64,000 bases of DNA. Source: Tenderia sp965602225 (lineage in GTDB: Bacteria; Pseudomonadota; Gammaproteobacteria; Tenderiales; Tenderiaceae). The stretch is from assembly GCA_965602225.1 (NCBI GenBank), contig CBFCYE010000002.1, forward strand, positions 1 to 64,000. The letters run 5' to 3'. A model generated the notes under the pieces. That model did no database searches. It was not told the DNA's origin and saw only the letters and a program-made list of their open reading frames with translations. Below are positions 17,560 through 26,806 of this stretch, piece after piece; position 1 is the stretch's first letter; each line of letters opens with the position of its first letter. The position numbers and the translations under genes are program-made.

Positions 17560-18809
17560 CGTTTTTTGCTGCTGGCGTCGGTAATCACGACCATGCCGGC
17601 CTGCAGTTCACCGTCCATAACCTGGGTCATGCGGCCATTGCTTGGGCCGGTCTTTACCTCGATGGCACGGGGTTGATTGGCTTCCAGCACCCAGACCTGT
17701 TTGACCTTACTGTTGCCCTGACGTGAAGGCCGGCTTCGACTACCCCAGCGCGGCATAAGCTGCTCCATAAAACTAGCTTTTTGTTTTGTTTGAGGTGTCG
17801 GCGGCACAAAACGCAATGCGGCATTAGGGATAAGCAGAGAGTCATAGAGCTGCTCAACGGTGATGTGGGCAGTAGCCGTCATACCAGGGCGCAGAAGCAT
17901 GGCCTCGTTGCTGAGGGCAAGCATGGTTTCATAACTGACCACGCCACCTTCACTCAGAGGCGCCAGACGCACCTGGGTAATGCTGGCGGGGAAAATCTGC
18001 TCGCTGTAGGCATCGACTGTAAAGGTCGCCGCCTGACCTTCATGCACCTTGCCGATATCGGCCTCGTCTACCGCCACCCGCAGCTCCATCTGCGCCAGGT
18101 TCTCCGCCAGGGTGAACAGCACTGGCGCCTGTAAGGATGCAGCGACGGTCTGGCCCGGTTCGATCTGCCGCTTGAGTACGATGCCATCAATCGGTGAACG
18201 GATCACCGTCTTGGCCAAACGTGTCTGCTCAACGTCCAGCGTGGCTCGTGCCTGAGACACCTGAGCCTTGGCACTGGCCTCATCGGCCTTGGCCCGGGCA
18301 TGAGCGGCTTGGGCGGCGTCCTGATCCTGAGGTGGGCAGAGGCCCTTTGCCGCCAGGGTCTGACAACGTTTCAGCTTGAGATCAGTCTCCAACACTGTAG
18401 CTGCTGCCTGCAGCACCCGAGCCTCGGCCACTTCCAGCGCCGCCTGAGTCTGAACCACCTTGGCCTGCTGTTCATCGGTATTGAGGCGAGCCAGCACCTG
18501 CCCCTGTTTGATCCGGTCATTAAAGTCGACCAACACGGTTTCAATGATGCCCGACATTTCACTGCCGACATCCACCTGGTTGAGCGGTTCTAGCGTGCCG
18601 GTAGCGGTAACCTGAATGGTGAGATCGCCACGCGACACCTCGCTGGTGACAAATTGCAGTGGTGTGTCGTCGTTAGAGGAAAAGAGTTGGAAAATCGCCA
18701 GGATGGCAAAGGCGATCACCAGCATTACAATGATCACACCGCGGCGGCGCGGTTGTTCATGGGCCAGTATCTGTTCGACCTTTGTGGTCGTTGCTGTTGA
18801 CTGATTCAT
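17556..18809 (-). CDS. MacA-like periplasmic adaptor (membrane fusion protein)
   Basis: 417 residues. A single membrane anchor, GVIIVMLVIAFAILAIFQLF, near residues 24-43, then the half-lipoyl strand VTATGTLEPLNQVDVGSEMSG. After it comes a long alpha-helical hairpin rich in Ala, Glu and Gln, the second half-lipoyl VIRSPIDGIVLKRQIEPGQTV, then beta-barrel and membrane-proximal domains. This is the HlyD/MacA family that links an inner-membrane ABC exporter to an outer-membrane TolC channel. No tolC gene lies nearby, so the channel must come from elsewhere. The helix hairpin contains two Cys residues about 10 apart, which is unusual. First gene of the exporter operon; its promoter should lie in 18810-19000. 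Confidence 0.92.
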   Translation of the reverse strand: MNQSTATTTKVEQILAHEQPRRRGVIIVMLVIAFAILAIFQLFSSNDDTPLQFVTSEVSRGDLTIQVTATGTLEPLNQVDVGSEMSGIIETVLVDFNDRIKQGQVLARLNTDEQQAKVVQTQAALEVAEARVLQAAATVLETDLKLKRCQTLAAKGLCPPQDQDAAQAAHARAKADEASAKAQVSQARATLDVEQTRLAKTVIRSPIDGIVLKRQIEPGQTVAASLQAPVLFTLAENLAQMELRVAVDEADIGKVHEGQAATFTVDAYSEQIFPASITQVRLAPLSEGGVVSYETMLALSNEAMLLRPGMTATAHITVEQLYDSLLIPNAALRFVPPTPQTKQKASFMEQLMPRWGSRSRPSRQGNSKVKQVWVLEANQPRAIEVKTGPSNGRMTQVMDGELQAGMVVITDASSKKR

Positions 18810-19181
18810 AGTGGCGTTACGGCTCCTGGGTGCCTCAGGTATCAGTGAGATAGTATCTGTTTTTAAGCGTCGTTAGCATAAGTATGTTGGCTATATTATC
18901 CAAACAAGGCACAAGCCATCAGCGTTCAGAAAGATAGCGATTTTCTAAAATTAAATTTCTATTTTATATTGAATAGTATCAGGACTCGAATGGTCCGGGC
19001 GGAGATAAAGACAGCTCATGGAGCGGCTATCAAGCCTAGCTAAAATAAGGATGTGCCTCTGAGCGGTACAGTGTTTTTTGTCACGCAGTGACGTTGATGT
19101 TGTCACCATAGAAACGACGACAAACATCGCTCTGGTGTTATTTTTTTAGGGCAACCCAGCCAGCGATTGAAGATGGAAAAA
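18810..19181. other. Intergenic gap without a supported gene
   Basis: 372 bases between the MacA-like gene and an HDOD gene, both on the minus strand. It is AT-rich near 18930-18975. I see no open frame with a credible ribosome-binding site and no clear terminator apart from a short GTCACGCAGTGAC palindrome near 19079. It should hold the exporter-operon promoter and the end of the HDOD transcript. Confidence 0.5.
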
Positions 19182-20072
19182 CTAAGCGACAAGCTCCTTT
19201 ACCATCACTTCAAATTCTGAGTTCATTTCTTTCAGGCTCGCCAAAACTCTTTGCACGGCTGCCTCATCCAAACCTAGTTCGTTAAACACGGCCATGGTTT
19301 TATCAGAATATGTAGCCTCACCATTATTGTTAATCAGTTGATTTGCCAGATATATCAGCTTGGCATAGATCGCGTGCTTGCCATCATAATCAGGAAAATG
19401 ATGTTCTGCTGCTGCAACAACCACTTCTTCGGGAAGATTCCAGTTACGCAGCAACAAACTTCCGATCATGTCATGACTTACACCAACAATATGAAATTCG
19501 ATCTCACGCGTATCTATATGGTCATATTTCTCAACAATTTCGTTAAGCGTAGCGAACTCTTGCGGGTATAAAACACCAAATAATAAGTAACCAATATCGT
19601 GCATTAAACCGGCGAGATAACTCAGTCCCAGGCTGGGGCGACCTTTGATGGGTAATTCTTTTGCCAGGCTTTGGCTTAAAAGAGCACATTCCAAGGAGTG
19701 CTTCCAGACTGCTCTCAGCCCCAAAGGGCCATCCATCATAACTCGCAGACTTCTTCCCGCCGCCAGCCCCATCGCTAGATGCAAGGCCTTGTCATAACCA
19801 AGCACCAGTTGTATTGCCTCATCAAGGCTTGTGACCCGCTCGCCATAGCCGTAAATCGACATATGCCCATGACGCATGATCTGGGCTGATATAACGGGAT
19901 CCCGGTCGATGATAGCGACAAGATTGGCGACATCAGAGGACGGCTGATTTCTCAACATGATCAATTCACGAGCGATGTCTGGCAAGACAGGAAGGTCTAT
20001 GCCATTTTCAAGACGATTGCGTAACTCATTGATTAACAACTTCTTACGCGTTGGCTCAAGTATATGATCCAT
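19182..20072 (-). CDS. HDOD domain signalling protein, second copy
   Basis: 296 residues from the ATG at 20072 (MDHILEPTRKKLL), which matches the usual beginning of this family. An earlier in-frame ATG at 20129 would add 19 residues unlike the family. Marks: LPVLPDIARELIMLRNQ, IIDRDPVISAQIMRHG, the AIQLVLGYDKALHLAMG segment, YLAGLMHDIGYLLFGVLYP with the HD pair, and IGSLLLRNWNLPEEVVVAAAEHH. Like other HDOD proteins it is probably a non-catalytic signalling scaffold. It lies downstream of the GGDEF-EAL gene on the same strand, about 320 bases away, so it may act in the same c-di-GMP pathway but is probably a separate unit. Confidence 0.88.
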   Translation of the reverse strand: MDHILEPTRKKLLINELRNRLENGIDLPVLPDIARELIMLRNQPSSDVANLVAIIDRDPVISAQIMRHGHMSIYGYGERVTSLDEAIQLVLGYDKALHLAMGLAAGRSLRVMMDGPLGLRAVWKHSLECALLSQSLAKELPIKGRPSLGLSYLAGLMHDIGYLLFGVLYPQEFATLNEIVEKYDHIDTREIEFHIVGVSHDMIGSLLLRNWNLPEEVVVAAAEHHFPDYDGKHAIYAKLIYLANQLINNNGEATYSDKTMAVFNELGLDEAAVQRVLASLKEMNSEFEVMVKELVA

Positions 20073-20141
20073 AACTTCTACGACACCCTTTACTGGAATA
20101 TGACAAACGGAGTTGTTCCCACAACTCATCTACTCTAGCTG

Positions 20142-20169
20142 ATATCGGCACCTTAACAAGGCTACTTAA
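20142..20169 (-). promoter_or_regulatory. Possible sigma-28-like promoter before the second HDOD gene
   Basis: Minus strand: TTAAGTAG, 12 bases, GCCGATAT. The second part differs by one base from the FliA -10 consensus GCCGATAA. The first part matches TAAAGTTT poorly (5 of 8) and the spacer is one base too long. It supports the later ATG at 20072 as start. Weak evidence. Confidence 0.3.
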
Positions 20170-20292
20170 GCCAATGATTATCTAGCTAACCAGAAAAAAA
20201 CACCCATATCCTTTGCAAACAATCACTTAGAAAAAATTATGACAATCTTTATTGCAGAAAACACTATCTAATTATCCCTCTCCCCAGCAGCT

Positions 20293-20436
20293 TTAGCTTC
20301 GCAGACACGGCGGATTTTCAATGCACGAATCTGCACCAGCATTGGGGTTAAGAAGATATCTGCTTGGGCCGCGACAATTCGATAGCGGGTAGAGGCAATT
20401 AAAGCCGAAAGGGTTTTCCACCTGAGTTTCACACAT
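20293..20436 (-). CDS. Possible 47-residue Cys-rich small protein
   Basis: An ATG at 20436, only 15 bases after the GGDEF-EAL stop codon, opens a frame of 47 codons: MCETQVENPFGFNCLYPLSN and so on, with Cys at positions 2, 14 and 20 and later near the end (DSCIENPPCLRS). Spaced Cys residues and a Pro/Asn-rich composition could suit a zinc-binding or disulfide-bonded mini-protein. However, another frame here is also open for about 59 codons, and the upstream GTTGG is a poor ribosome-binding site. I recognise no family. It is listed as a candidate within the otherwise empty 20130-20451 gap. Chance is a fair alternative. Confidence 0.3.
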   Translation of the reverse strand: MCETQVENPFGFNCLYPLSNCRGPSRYLLNPNAGADSCIENPPCLRS

Positions 20437-20451
20437 CCAACAAAACCAAGT

Positions 20452-23274
20452 TTATTTAGCTAAGAATAGATGTGGCGCCCCATACTCCTTTACCCGCGTG
20501 CGAATAAAATGGGTTGCCTTGTCAGCTGTAACAGGACGACTAAAATAATAGCCCTGCGCCTCATTGCAACCATTAGACTTAAGGAATTCCAACTGGCGTT
20601 TTGTTTCAACACCTTCAGCAATGACATTAAGTTGCAGGCTTTCACCCAACTGAATGATAGCTTTTACAATTGCAGCATCTTCTGAGTCATCGACCAAATC
20701 ACTGACAAAACTCTGATCGATCTTGAGTTTGTCTACCTTAAGCTGTTTGAGATAGGACATGCTGGAGTAGCCGGTACCAAAATCATCAATCGAGAGTTTG
20801 ACACCTAGATACTTGAGTTTTTGAATGACAGCCATGGTCTCTTCAATATCGTGCAACAAAATAGTCTCAGTCAATTCGAGCTCAAGATACTGCGGCTCCA
20901 GACCTGAATTCGTTAATGCCTGACATACCGTTTCAAAAATATCGCCACGCTTGAACTGCAGCGAAGATAGATTCACCGCAACGGTAATTTTTGGCAGACC
21001 GCTTTCATGCCAGCTCTTTGCCTGCCTGCAGGCCTGTTGCAGCACCCATTCTCCGATTGGAATAATCAGGCCGCTTTCCTCAGCCAGAGGTATAAATCGT
21101 ACTGGATTGATGATACCCAACTTACTGTGTTGCCAGCGTATTAAGGCTTCCACACCGGTAATGTGACCCGTTTTAATATCAATCTGGGGCTGATAGTAGA
21201 GAATGAATTCCTGCTTCTGGATCGCGTCTCTAAGCTGGTTAAGCAATTGAAACCGCTCCAGCGTATCAATGTTCATTTTTTCGGTAAAAAACCGATAGGC
21301 ATTACGACCGCTTTCTTTGGCGTGATACATCGCTGTATCTGCCTTTTTTTGTAACATTGCAAAGCTCTTGCCGTCATTAGGAAAAAGGCTGATGCCGATA
21401 CTGAACGAGGTAGAGACAACATTCGCTTCCAGCTCATAGGGTTGAGCGATAACATCGAGTATTTTTTGGGCTATACGGCTAATGGCATTTATATCGTCTA
21501 TTTCATGCAGAAGAATGATGAACTCATCACCGCCCTGACGGCAGACCGTATCAATCTCACGAATACACTCCTTGAGTCGCTCGGCGATGTGGATTAAAAG
21601 TTTGTCCCCGGCTTCATGGCCAAGACTGTCATTGATCTGTTTAAAGTTATCCAGGTCAAGAAACAGCATCGCCATACCGGTCTTTTCTCTATCAGCAATG
21701 GTAACGGCGTGATCAAAACGGTCATGCAATAACAATCTGTTTGGCAGGCCTGTGAGTGGGTCATGCTGGGCTAGGTATTCAATCTTTTCTTGCGCATGTT
21801 TGCGCTCGCTGATGTCACTAAAAATGGCAACGTAATTTTTTACTTCACCCTTTTCATCCTTGATGACACTTATGCTGAGCCACTTTGGATAGACCTCACC
21901 ATTGTAACGTTTGTCCCATATTTCACCTTGCCAGTAATCATTAGTGGCCAGTTCACGATATAGGTTGTCATAGAATTTTTGATCATGACGTCCAGAAGAT
22001 AAAATACTCGGACTCTGTCCTATCATCGCCTCAGCCGCATAACCCGTGACCCTGGTAAACGCCGCATTAACAGAAATTATTCGATTTTTCGGGTCTGTAA
22101 TCAGGATTGCCTCCTGACTGTTTTCAAACACGGCGGCGGCCAATTGCTGTTGATCTTCAAGCTGTTTGCGTGCGGTGATATCATAAAACCAGCCAAGTAC
22201 TGCAGGCTCACCGCCATATTCAAGCCGTAGATAGGATGCCATTACCCATTTCTCACCAACCCCAGCAATATCCAAACCAACCAGCTTATTAAAAACATCT
22301 TTGCCAGCGCCAATATTCTCAAGCACGTATTCATGGTCTTTTGGATTGAGATAAAACGCCTTTGGATCAATCTCTCCAATTTTGTCCAGATCAATGTTGG
22401 TTAGTTTGGCATAACGTTGATTGGCGAAAACCAAATGATGGCCAGCCTTGGTTGCAATCGCAACCGCAACCGGGCTGGTTTCTAGCATAAAGCGAAATCG
22501 CTCTTGCTCTGACTCCACTGCCTGATAGGCTATCTGGCGCATACTGGCCATTTGATTAAAGGCATTGCCGAGTTCTGCCAATTCATCATCCCCATGGATT
22601 TGCACCCGCACATCATGATCACCAAGGGCAAATTGTTTGGATGCCCGCATCAACCAGGCGACACGCTTGGAAACCAAGCTATGCAACATCAGGGCAAGGA
22701 TGATGGCGATGGCAATCATTATTGCGGCAAAATAACTAACCTTCTGAAAGGCTGTGTATTGAGCCTCGGCAGACTGACTACTGAGATCGTATTCGACAAA
22801 CAGCACACCGATGCGATTACTGCCTTCCGCCCCTAACTTTAGGGTAATCGGGAAATAACCAATCAACATTTCCTGGTCACCATCATTAAGGTTAAGAGAG
22901 CTGGCACGCACGCTCCGTACTTGTGCCGCAGCAGAATTGCTGAAATCGGTGACAACAGAGGCCTGTGTGCCTTCCCAGATATAACGATTGGCCAGCAGTA
23001 TGTTGTCTTTCTCATTGACCAACAGCAATGTCTGAATACCGGGATGAAGCACTTCAAGAGACATACTCAAACGAGCATCTTCAAAGTTGTCGTTGGCCAG
23101 CTGACTATCGAGCATATTTTGCAGATGGGTCAGGATAGTCGTGACACTTTTCCTGCCTTGCTGTTCGATATTGGTATTGGCAATACGCATCTCCCAGCCA
23201 AACAACAGTGCACTACTGACCAGTGAAGACAAGATCAGCAGCAAAGGAATGAGAGATGAAATACGCAGCTTCAT
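20452..23274 (-). CDS. Membrane PAS-PAS-GGDEF-EAL protein (c-di-GMP turnover)
   Basis: 940 residues from the ATG at 23274; a TTG 33 bases earlier would overlap the upstream gene. Order: membrane helix 5-27, periplasmic sensor of about 150 residues, second helix about 179-200, HAMP 200-250, two PAS domains (about 255-375 and 379-494), GGDEF and EAL. The cyclase motif GGDEF is intact (581-585), with an inhibitory I-site RxxD (REID, 572-575) five residues before it. The phosphodiesterase motif is intact (VEALIRW, Glu near 709), with DDFGTGYSS and later loops. It could make and degrade c-di-GMP; which activity dominates cannot be read from sequence. The gene for a substrate-binding lipoprotein ends four bases upstream, suggesting that this protein supplies the ligand signal to the periplasmic sensor. 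Confidence 0.93.
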   Translation of the reverse strand: MKLRISSLIPLLLILSSLVSSALLFGWEMRIANTNIEQQGRKSVTTILTHLQNMLDSQLANDNFEDARLSMSLEVLHPGIQTLLLVNEKDNILLANRYIWEGTQASVVTDFSNSAAAQVRSVRASSLNLNDGDQEMLIGYFPITLKLGAEGSNRIGVLFVEYDLSSQSAEAQYTAFQKVSYFAAIMIAIAIILALMLHSLVSKRVAWLMRASKQFALGDHDVRVQIHGDDELAELGNAFNQMASMRQIAYQAVESEQERFRFMLETSPVAVAIATKAGHHLVFANQRYAKLTNIDLDKIGEIDPKAFYLNPKDHEYVLENIGAGKDVFNKLVGLDIAGVGEKWVMASYLRLEYGGEPAVLGWFYDITARKQLEDQQQLAAAVFENSQEAILITDPKNRIISVNAAFTRVTGYAAEAMIGQSPSILSSGRHDQKFYDNLYRELATNDYWQGEIWDKRYNGEVYPKWLSISVIKDEKGEVKNYVAIFSDISERKHAQEKIEYLAQHDPLTGLPNRLLLHDRFDHAVTIADREKTGMAMLFLDLDNFKQINDSLGHEAGDKLLIHIAERLKECIREIDTVCRQGGDEFIILLHEIDDINAISRIAQKILDVIAQPYELEANVVSTSFSIGISLFPNDGKSFAMLQKKADTAMYHAKESGRNAYRFFTEKMNIDTLERFQLLNQLRDAIQKQEFILYYQPQIDIKTGHITGVEALIRWQHSKLGIINPVRFIPLAEESGLIIPIGEWVLQQACRQAKSWHESGLPKITVAVNLSSLQFKRGDIFETVCQALTNSGLEPQYLELELTETILLHDIEETMAVIQKLKYLGVKLSIDDFGTGYSSMSYLKQLKVDKLKIDQSFVSDLVDDSEDAAIVKAIIQLGESLQLNVIAEGVETKRQLEFLKSNGCNEAQGYYFSRPVTADKATHFIRTRVKEYGAPHLFLAK

Positions 23275-23278
23275 AATT

Positions 23279-24295
23279 TTAGAGGCAGTCCTGAAATCCA
23301 GGATCAATGGCGCTGCTTATATCCACCGGCGCAGGTAATAAGTTCTCACGCAGCATGATCTCTTCCAAACGCCTGGCAGGTTTCAGCAAGGCAGGCTCTT
23401 TGCCACCCAACAGACGCTGACTTTCCTGGCGAGATGGAAGCACCAGCCCCTTCATCGCAACCAAGTAACTTTCCGCATCCATCTTAAGCCGTTTTCCCAT
23501 CCTGGCCGCAGCGTCCTCGGGATTGTCAGCAATATAATCAAGGGTACGGTTCCATTGCTGTACTAACTGGCACAATTCATCACGCCTGGCGTTATAGGTA
23601 TCTTCACGCACCAACAACAGATCGAAAATTTCATTTGGGATTTCACTGCTGTCAAACAACACATGGGCGCCGGCGTTGGCTAGGCGAGTCTTAAAGGGCT
23701 CAAAGGTAATCGCCACATCAATTTTATCTTGCAGATAGGCCTTTTCATGTTTGTCTTCCGGCAGGGTCGTGATGCTGACATCAGCAGAACTCAGTCCGGC
23801 CGCCTCAAGCGTGCGATTCAGCATGAACACACCCAACGGAATATTGACGATGGTGATGCGCTTGCCTTTCATATCGGCCAGGCTCTTGATATCGGGCCTG
23901 GCCATAACGGCATCGCCACCGTTGGAGATATCCATGATTGCCAGAATGCGGACCTTTCGCCCTTGGGACAGCAAGGTCAAGGTTTCGTCCAAGGTCAGTG
24001 TGGCAATATCGGCGGAACCGTTGCTAAATGCTTCCAGGGTGATATTCGAAGATGGCAGTTCAATTAATCGCACCGCAGCCTGATCAAGATAACCAAGATC
24101 ACGGGCAAGATAGAGGGGCTCATAACCCGGCCACGGGCTACTGACAATGCTTAAGGGGTCGGCCGGGGGCTTGGAACAGGCCATCAAACTCATGACCAGC
24201 AACAGTAATATGCTTTTTATGATGGCAGCCGCATTTCGAGTTCGGCAACAATCACGTTGAGGGCGAGGCAAGCTCGCACGAGCAGGTTCTCTCAT
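23279..24295 (-). CDS. NMT1/SsuA-type substrate-binding lipoprotein
   Basis: 338 residues. A long basic n-region, then the hydrophobic stretch SILLLLVMSLMAC with lipobox LMAC (Cys40), so a lipoprotein is expected. The mature part begins with PLSIVSSPWPGYEPLYLARDLGYLD and continues GSADIATLTLDETLTLLSQG, the pattern of NMT1/THI5/SsuA binding proteins for aromatic, sulfonate or pyrimidine-type solutes. GGAG lies nine bases before the ATG and supports this start. No ABC permease or ATPase is beside it. Instead, a GGDEF-EAL membrane enzyme gene follows after four bases. This suggests a sensory, not transport, role, like NspS with MbaA in Vibrio (known pair; the parallel is inference). Ligand unknown. 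Confidence 0.85.
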   Translation of the reverse strand: MREPARASLPRPQRDCCRTRNAAAIIKSILLLLVMSLMACSKPPADPLSIVSSPWPGYEPLYLARDLGYLDQAAVRLIELPSSNITLEAFSNGSADIATLTLDETLTLLSQGRKVRILAIMDISNGGDAVMARPDIKSLADMKGKRITIVNIPLGVFMLNRTLEAAGLSSADVSITTLPEDKHEKAYLQDKIDVAITFEPFKTRLANAGAHVLFDSSEIPNEIFDLLLVREDTYNARRDELCQLVQQWNRTLDYIADNPEDAAARMGKRLKMDAESYLVAMKGLVLPSRQESQRLLGGKEPALLKPARRLEEIMLRENLLPAPVDISSAIDPGFQDCL

Positions 24296-24332
24296 TATAC
24301 TTTCTCCGCCCCCGCGTTAATTCATACCATAT

Positions 24333-24360
24333 TTATCGAGTATTTCCAGTTTAAACTTAA
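24333..24360 (-). promoter_or_regulatory. Possible sigma-28-like promoter of the binding-protein/GGDEF-EAL operon
   Basis: Minus strand: TTAAGTTT (7 of 8 to the FliA -35 consensus TAAAGTTT), a 12-base spacer, then CTCGATAA (6 of 8 to GCCGATAA). It lies 38 bases before the ATG of the binding-protein gene. The spacer is one base longer than ideal. If real, it would tie this c-di-GMP module to the flagellar regulon. Confidence 0.35.
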
Positions 24361-24517
24361 AGAAAAGGACCACTTATTTACAGTTTTTCACATTTATTCA
24401 AAAAGAAACAATAAGATTTAGATCTAGATTAAGTTTATTCTATTGTTTTACTGCTGATGTCAGACCTGTCTTCAGAGAATTTCGTCTACATTGTGACCAT
24501 GGACAAACACAAGCCCC

Positions 24518-25450
24518 TTACACTGACTCAATCACGCCCTTGATCTCGGGCAACATTTTTTCTACCACAGCAACACCCTCTTCAATCGCTTCCTCGGCAC
24601 GATAAAACTCCAATGGGCTAATCTGCATCAGCTTGGGGGTAATCAGGATATCAGGCGGATCTGAGGCGATACGAAAACGGGTAATGCGATCCTGAGTGAT
24701 GTTAATGGAACCAGCTATGGCGTCAAACAGGCCTGGGGCTGTATCTTGCAGTTGTTTGTGATTGGCGAACAGCGAATCAGAATATTCTTTGACTGTGCGG
24801 CTAATCATCTCCATCCAGCTGTCGCTGTCGCCACTGCTTGTTGATGCGGTATCCGGCTCATTCTCAACCTCTCTAAAGTGTTTACCGGCTATATCCCCGT
24901 TCAGGTTTACCGCAATAACGATATCAGCACCCAGGGCGCGACAAGTAGAGATGGGCACGGGATTAACCAGTCCACCGTCAACCAACCAGCGGTTTTTATG
25001 GCGGATGGCCGGGAACAGGCCCGGCAACGAAATCGAGGCCCAGACGGCCTCAATCAAGGGGCCTTTTGAAAACCATATTTCAGTACCACTAGCCAAGTCG
25101 GTGGTGACGGCAGAAAATACCTTGGGCAACTCTTCTATTTTGCAGTCATCACTACAGACATACTGATTTAGAAACTGATGTAGGCGTTCTTTATTCACAA
25201 AGCCATTCAGCGTGGGATTGAATTCAAAAAAACGCACCACATCAAGCCGGGTTAATGAACGCGACCAGGCTTCCAGTTGATCCAGTTTACCAGTGGCATA
25301 GGAGGCACCCACCAGGGCTCCTATAGAACAGCCGGTGATCACATCGGGTTCAATGCCGTTACGCCTTAAGGCTTTTATGATTCCAATGTGCGCCCAGCCG
25401 CGCGAGGAGCCACTGCCAAGTGCCAGACCTATGCGTGGCTTTGTTTCCAA
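24518..25450 (-). CDS. Patatin-like phospholipase (RssA-type)
   Basis: 310 residues. Patatin-like serine hydrolases use a Ser-Asp pair to cleave acyl esters of phospholipids. Visible: the oxyanion-hole motif GSGSSRG (12-18), the nucleophile elbow GCSIG (Ser42) and the catalytic Asp in LVDGGLVNPVP (Asp158). The length fits the RssA/YchK group. No signal peptide or membrane helix, so it is cytoplasmic or peripherally bound. It is a single gene, divergent from the FemAB-like gene with 87 bases between them. The substrate is not known; the catalytic residues are all present, so activity is expected. Confidence 0.92.
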   Translation of the reverse strand: METKPRIGLALGSGSSRGWAHIGIIKALRRNGIEPDVITGCSIGALVGASYATGKLDQLEAWSRSLTRLDVVRFFEFNPTLNGFVNKERLHQFLNQYVCSDDCKIEELPKVFSAVTTDLASGTEIWFSKGPLIEAVWASISLPGLFPAIRHKNRWLVDGGLVNPVPISTCRALGADIVIAVNLNGDIAGKHFREVENEPDTASTSSGDSDSWMEMISRTVKEYSDSLFANHKQLQDTAPGLFDAIAGSINITQDRITRFRIASDPPDILITPKLMQISPLEFYRAEEAIEEGVAVVEKMLPEIKGVIESV

Positions 25451-25537
25451 ACCAGTTCCCCTGAATTATTGGCTACAACGCTATAATGAATCCGTCTCTA
25501 ACGAATAACAAGTAACCGCTGAACACATAACGAGCGC

Positions 25538-26680
25538 ATGAAAATTACTGTTCTGGATAATTTATCCACTGTTGACCGCCATTCCTGGAATCGTTTGGTT
25601 CTGGACAACAACCCTTTTCTGAAATACGAATTCCTATCCGCCCTGGAAAGACACTACTGCGTCAGTAAGGAGTGTGGCTGGCAGCCGCAACACATTGTCA
25701 TTCACGATGACAACAACCAGTTGATCGCCGCCTCTCCGCTTTACATTAAATATCATTCGCATGGTGAGTTTGTATTTGACTGGGCCTGGGCTGAGGCCTA
25801 TCAACGCAACCACATGATTTATTACCCAAAGCTTGTCTCGGCCATCCCCTATACCCCGATGACCGGCCAACGGCTGTTGATTGCGCCTGATGTGAATAGC
25901 GACGAGCTTGGCACATTGCTCATCGAAGCGACCATTGAACTGGCCCAGGCACACAATTTCTCATCCGTTCACTGGCTTTTCCCTCCAGAGGAGCAAAAGG
26001 ATTTATTGCAACAACAAGGGCTATCCATACGCCTGGGCTGCCAATATCACTGGCACAACCAAGGCTATGAGAACTTTGATCACTACCTCAGCCATTTCAG
26101 TTCACGCAAACGTAAAAACATCTTGAAAGAACGACGACAGGTGCAGCAGCTGGGACTTGAGTTCAGGGTCAAACACGGCAATGAAATCAGCCGTGAGGAA
26201 TGGCAGCTGTTTCATCAGTATTATCGTGACATCTATGATAGAAAATGGGGCTACCCTTCGTTGACGTTAGGATTCTTTGAAGAGATTGGCGCGACGCTGG
26301 CAGATCAAATAATTTTAGTGCAGGCCTACCGCGGTGACGAATGCATCGCCAGCGCGCTTAATCTACGCAGTGATGACACCCTTTATGGCCGTCACTGGGG
26401 CTGTAGTGAATCATTGCCCGGCCTGCACTTTGAAGTCTGTTATTACCAAGGCCTGGAATATTGCATTGAACACGACCTAAAACGCTTTGAACCCGGCGCT
26501 CAGGGCGAACACAAGATTGCCCGTGGTTTTCTGCCATCAAAGACGTGGTCGGCACACTGGATTGCCGACCCACAGTTTCGTGATGCCATTGATCATTTCA
26601 CCAAAACTGAAGCTGAAGGGATGAAAGACTTAATGCGAAAACTGGAAAACAGCTCGCCTTTCCACAAAAAAACTAAGTAG
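25538..26680 (+). CDS. FemAB-like GNAT acyltransferase (PF04339 type)
   Basis: 380 residues. The sequence has the layout of the DUF482/PF04339 proteins. It begins WNRLVLDNNPFLKYEFLSALE, then LIAASPLYIKYHSHGEFVFDWAWAEAYQR, then YTPMTGQRLLI, FSSRKRKNILKERRQV and YGRHWGCSESLPGLHFEVCYYQGLEYCIEHDLKRFEPGAQGEHKIARGF. These are GNAT-fold relatives of FemAB peptidyl transferases, thought to transfer amino-acid or acyl groups. The specific substrate is unknown. It stands alone on the plus strand; the genes before (patatin) and after (62-residue peptide) are unrelated. Length and motifs are complete. Confidence 0.88.
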   Translation: MKITVLDNLSTVDRHSWNRLVLDNNPFLKYEFLSALERHYCVSKECGWQPQHIVIHDDNNQLIAASPLYIKYHSHGEFVFDWAWAEAYQRNHMIYYPKLVSAIPYTPMTGQRLLIAPDVNSDELGTLLIEATIELAQAHNFSSVHWLFPPEEQKDLLQQQGLSIRLGCQYHWHNQGYENFDHYLSHFSSRKRKNILKERRQVQQLGLEFRVKHGNEISREEWQLFHQYYRDIYDRKWGYPSLTLGFFEEIGATLADQIILVQAYRGDECIASALNLRSDDTLYGRHWGCSESLPGLHFEVCYYQGLEYCIEHDLKRFEPGAQGEHKIARGFLPSKTWSAHWIADPQFRDAIDHFTKTEAEGMKDLMRKLENSSPFHKKTK

Positions 26681-26806
26681 TGTTGTTGGTGCAAATTTAT
26701 CAGTATCGCTCCACTATGTAGCATTCCCGCCAGGAGCCAAATAAGCCGCTATAAGCACGCCACCTAAAATCAATAACTTATGTTGCGGCAGCCTTAATTT
26801 TCATGC

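Noticed and set aside
15683..18809. MacAB operon as a complete tripartite pump
   Set aside because: Only adaptor, ATPase and permease are present; no tolC-like gene lies in the window, so the pump is incomplete here.
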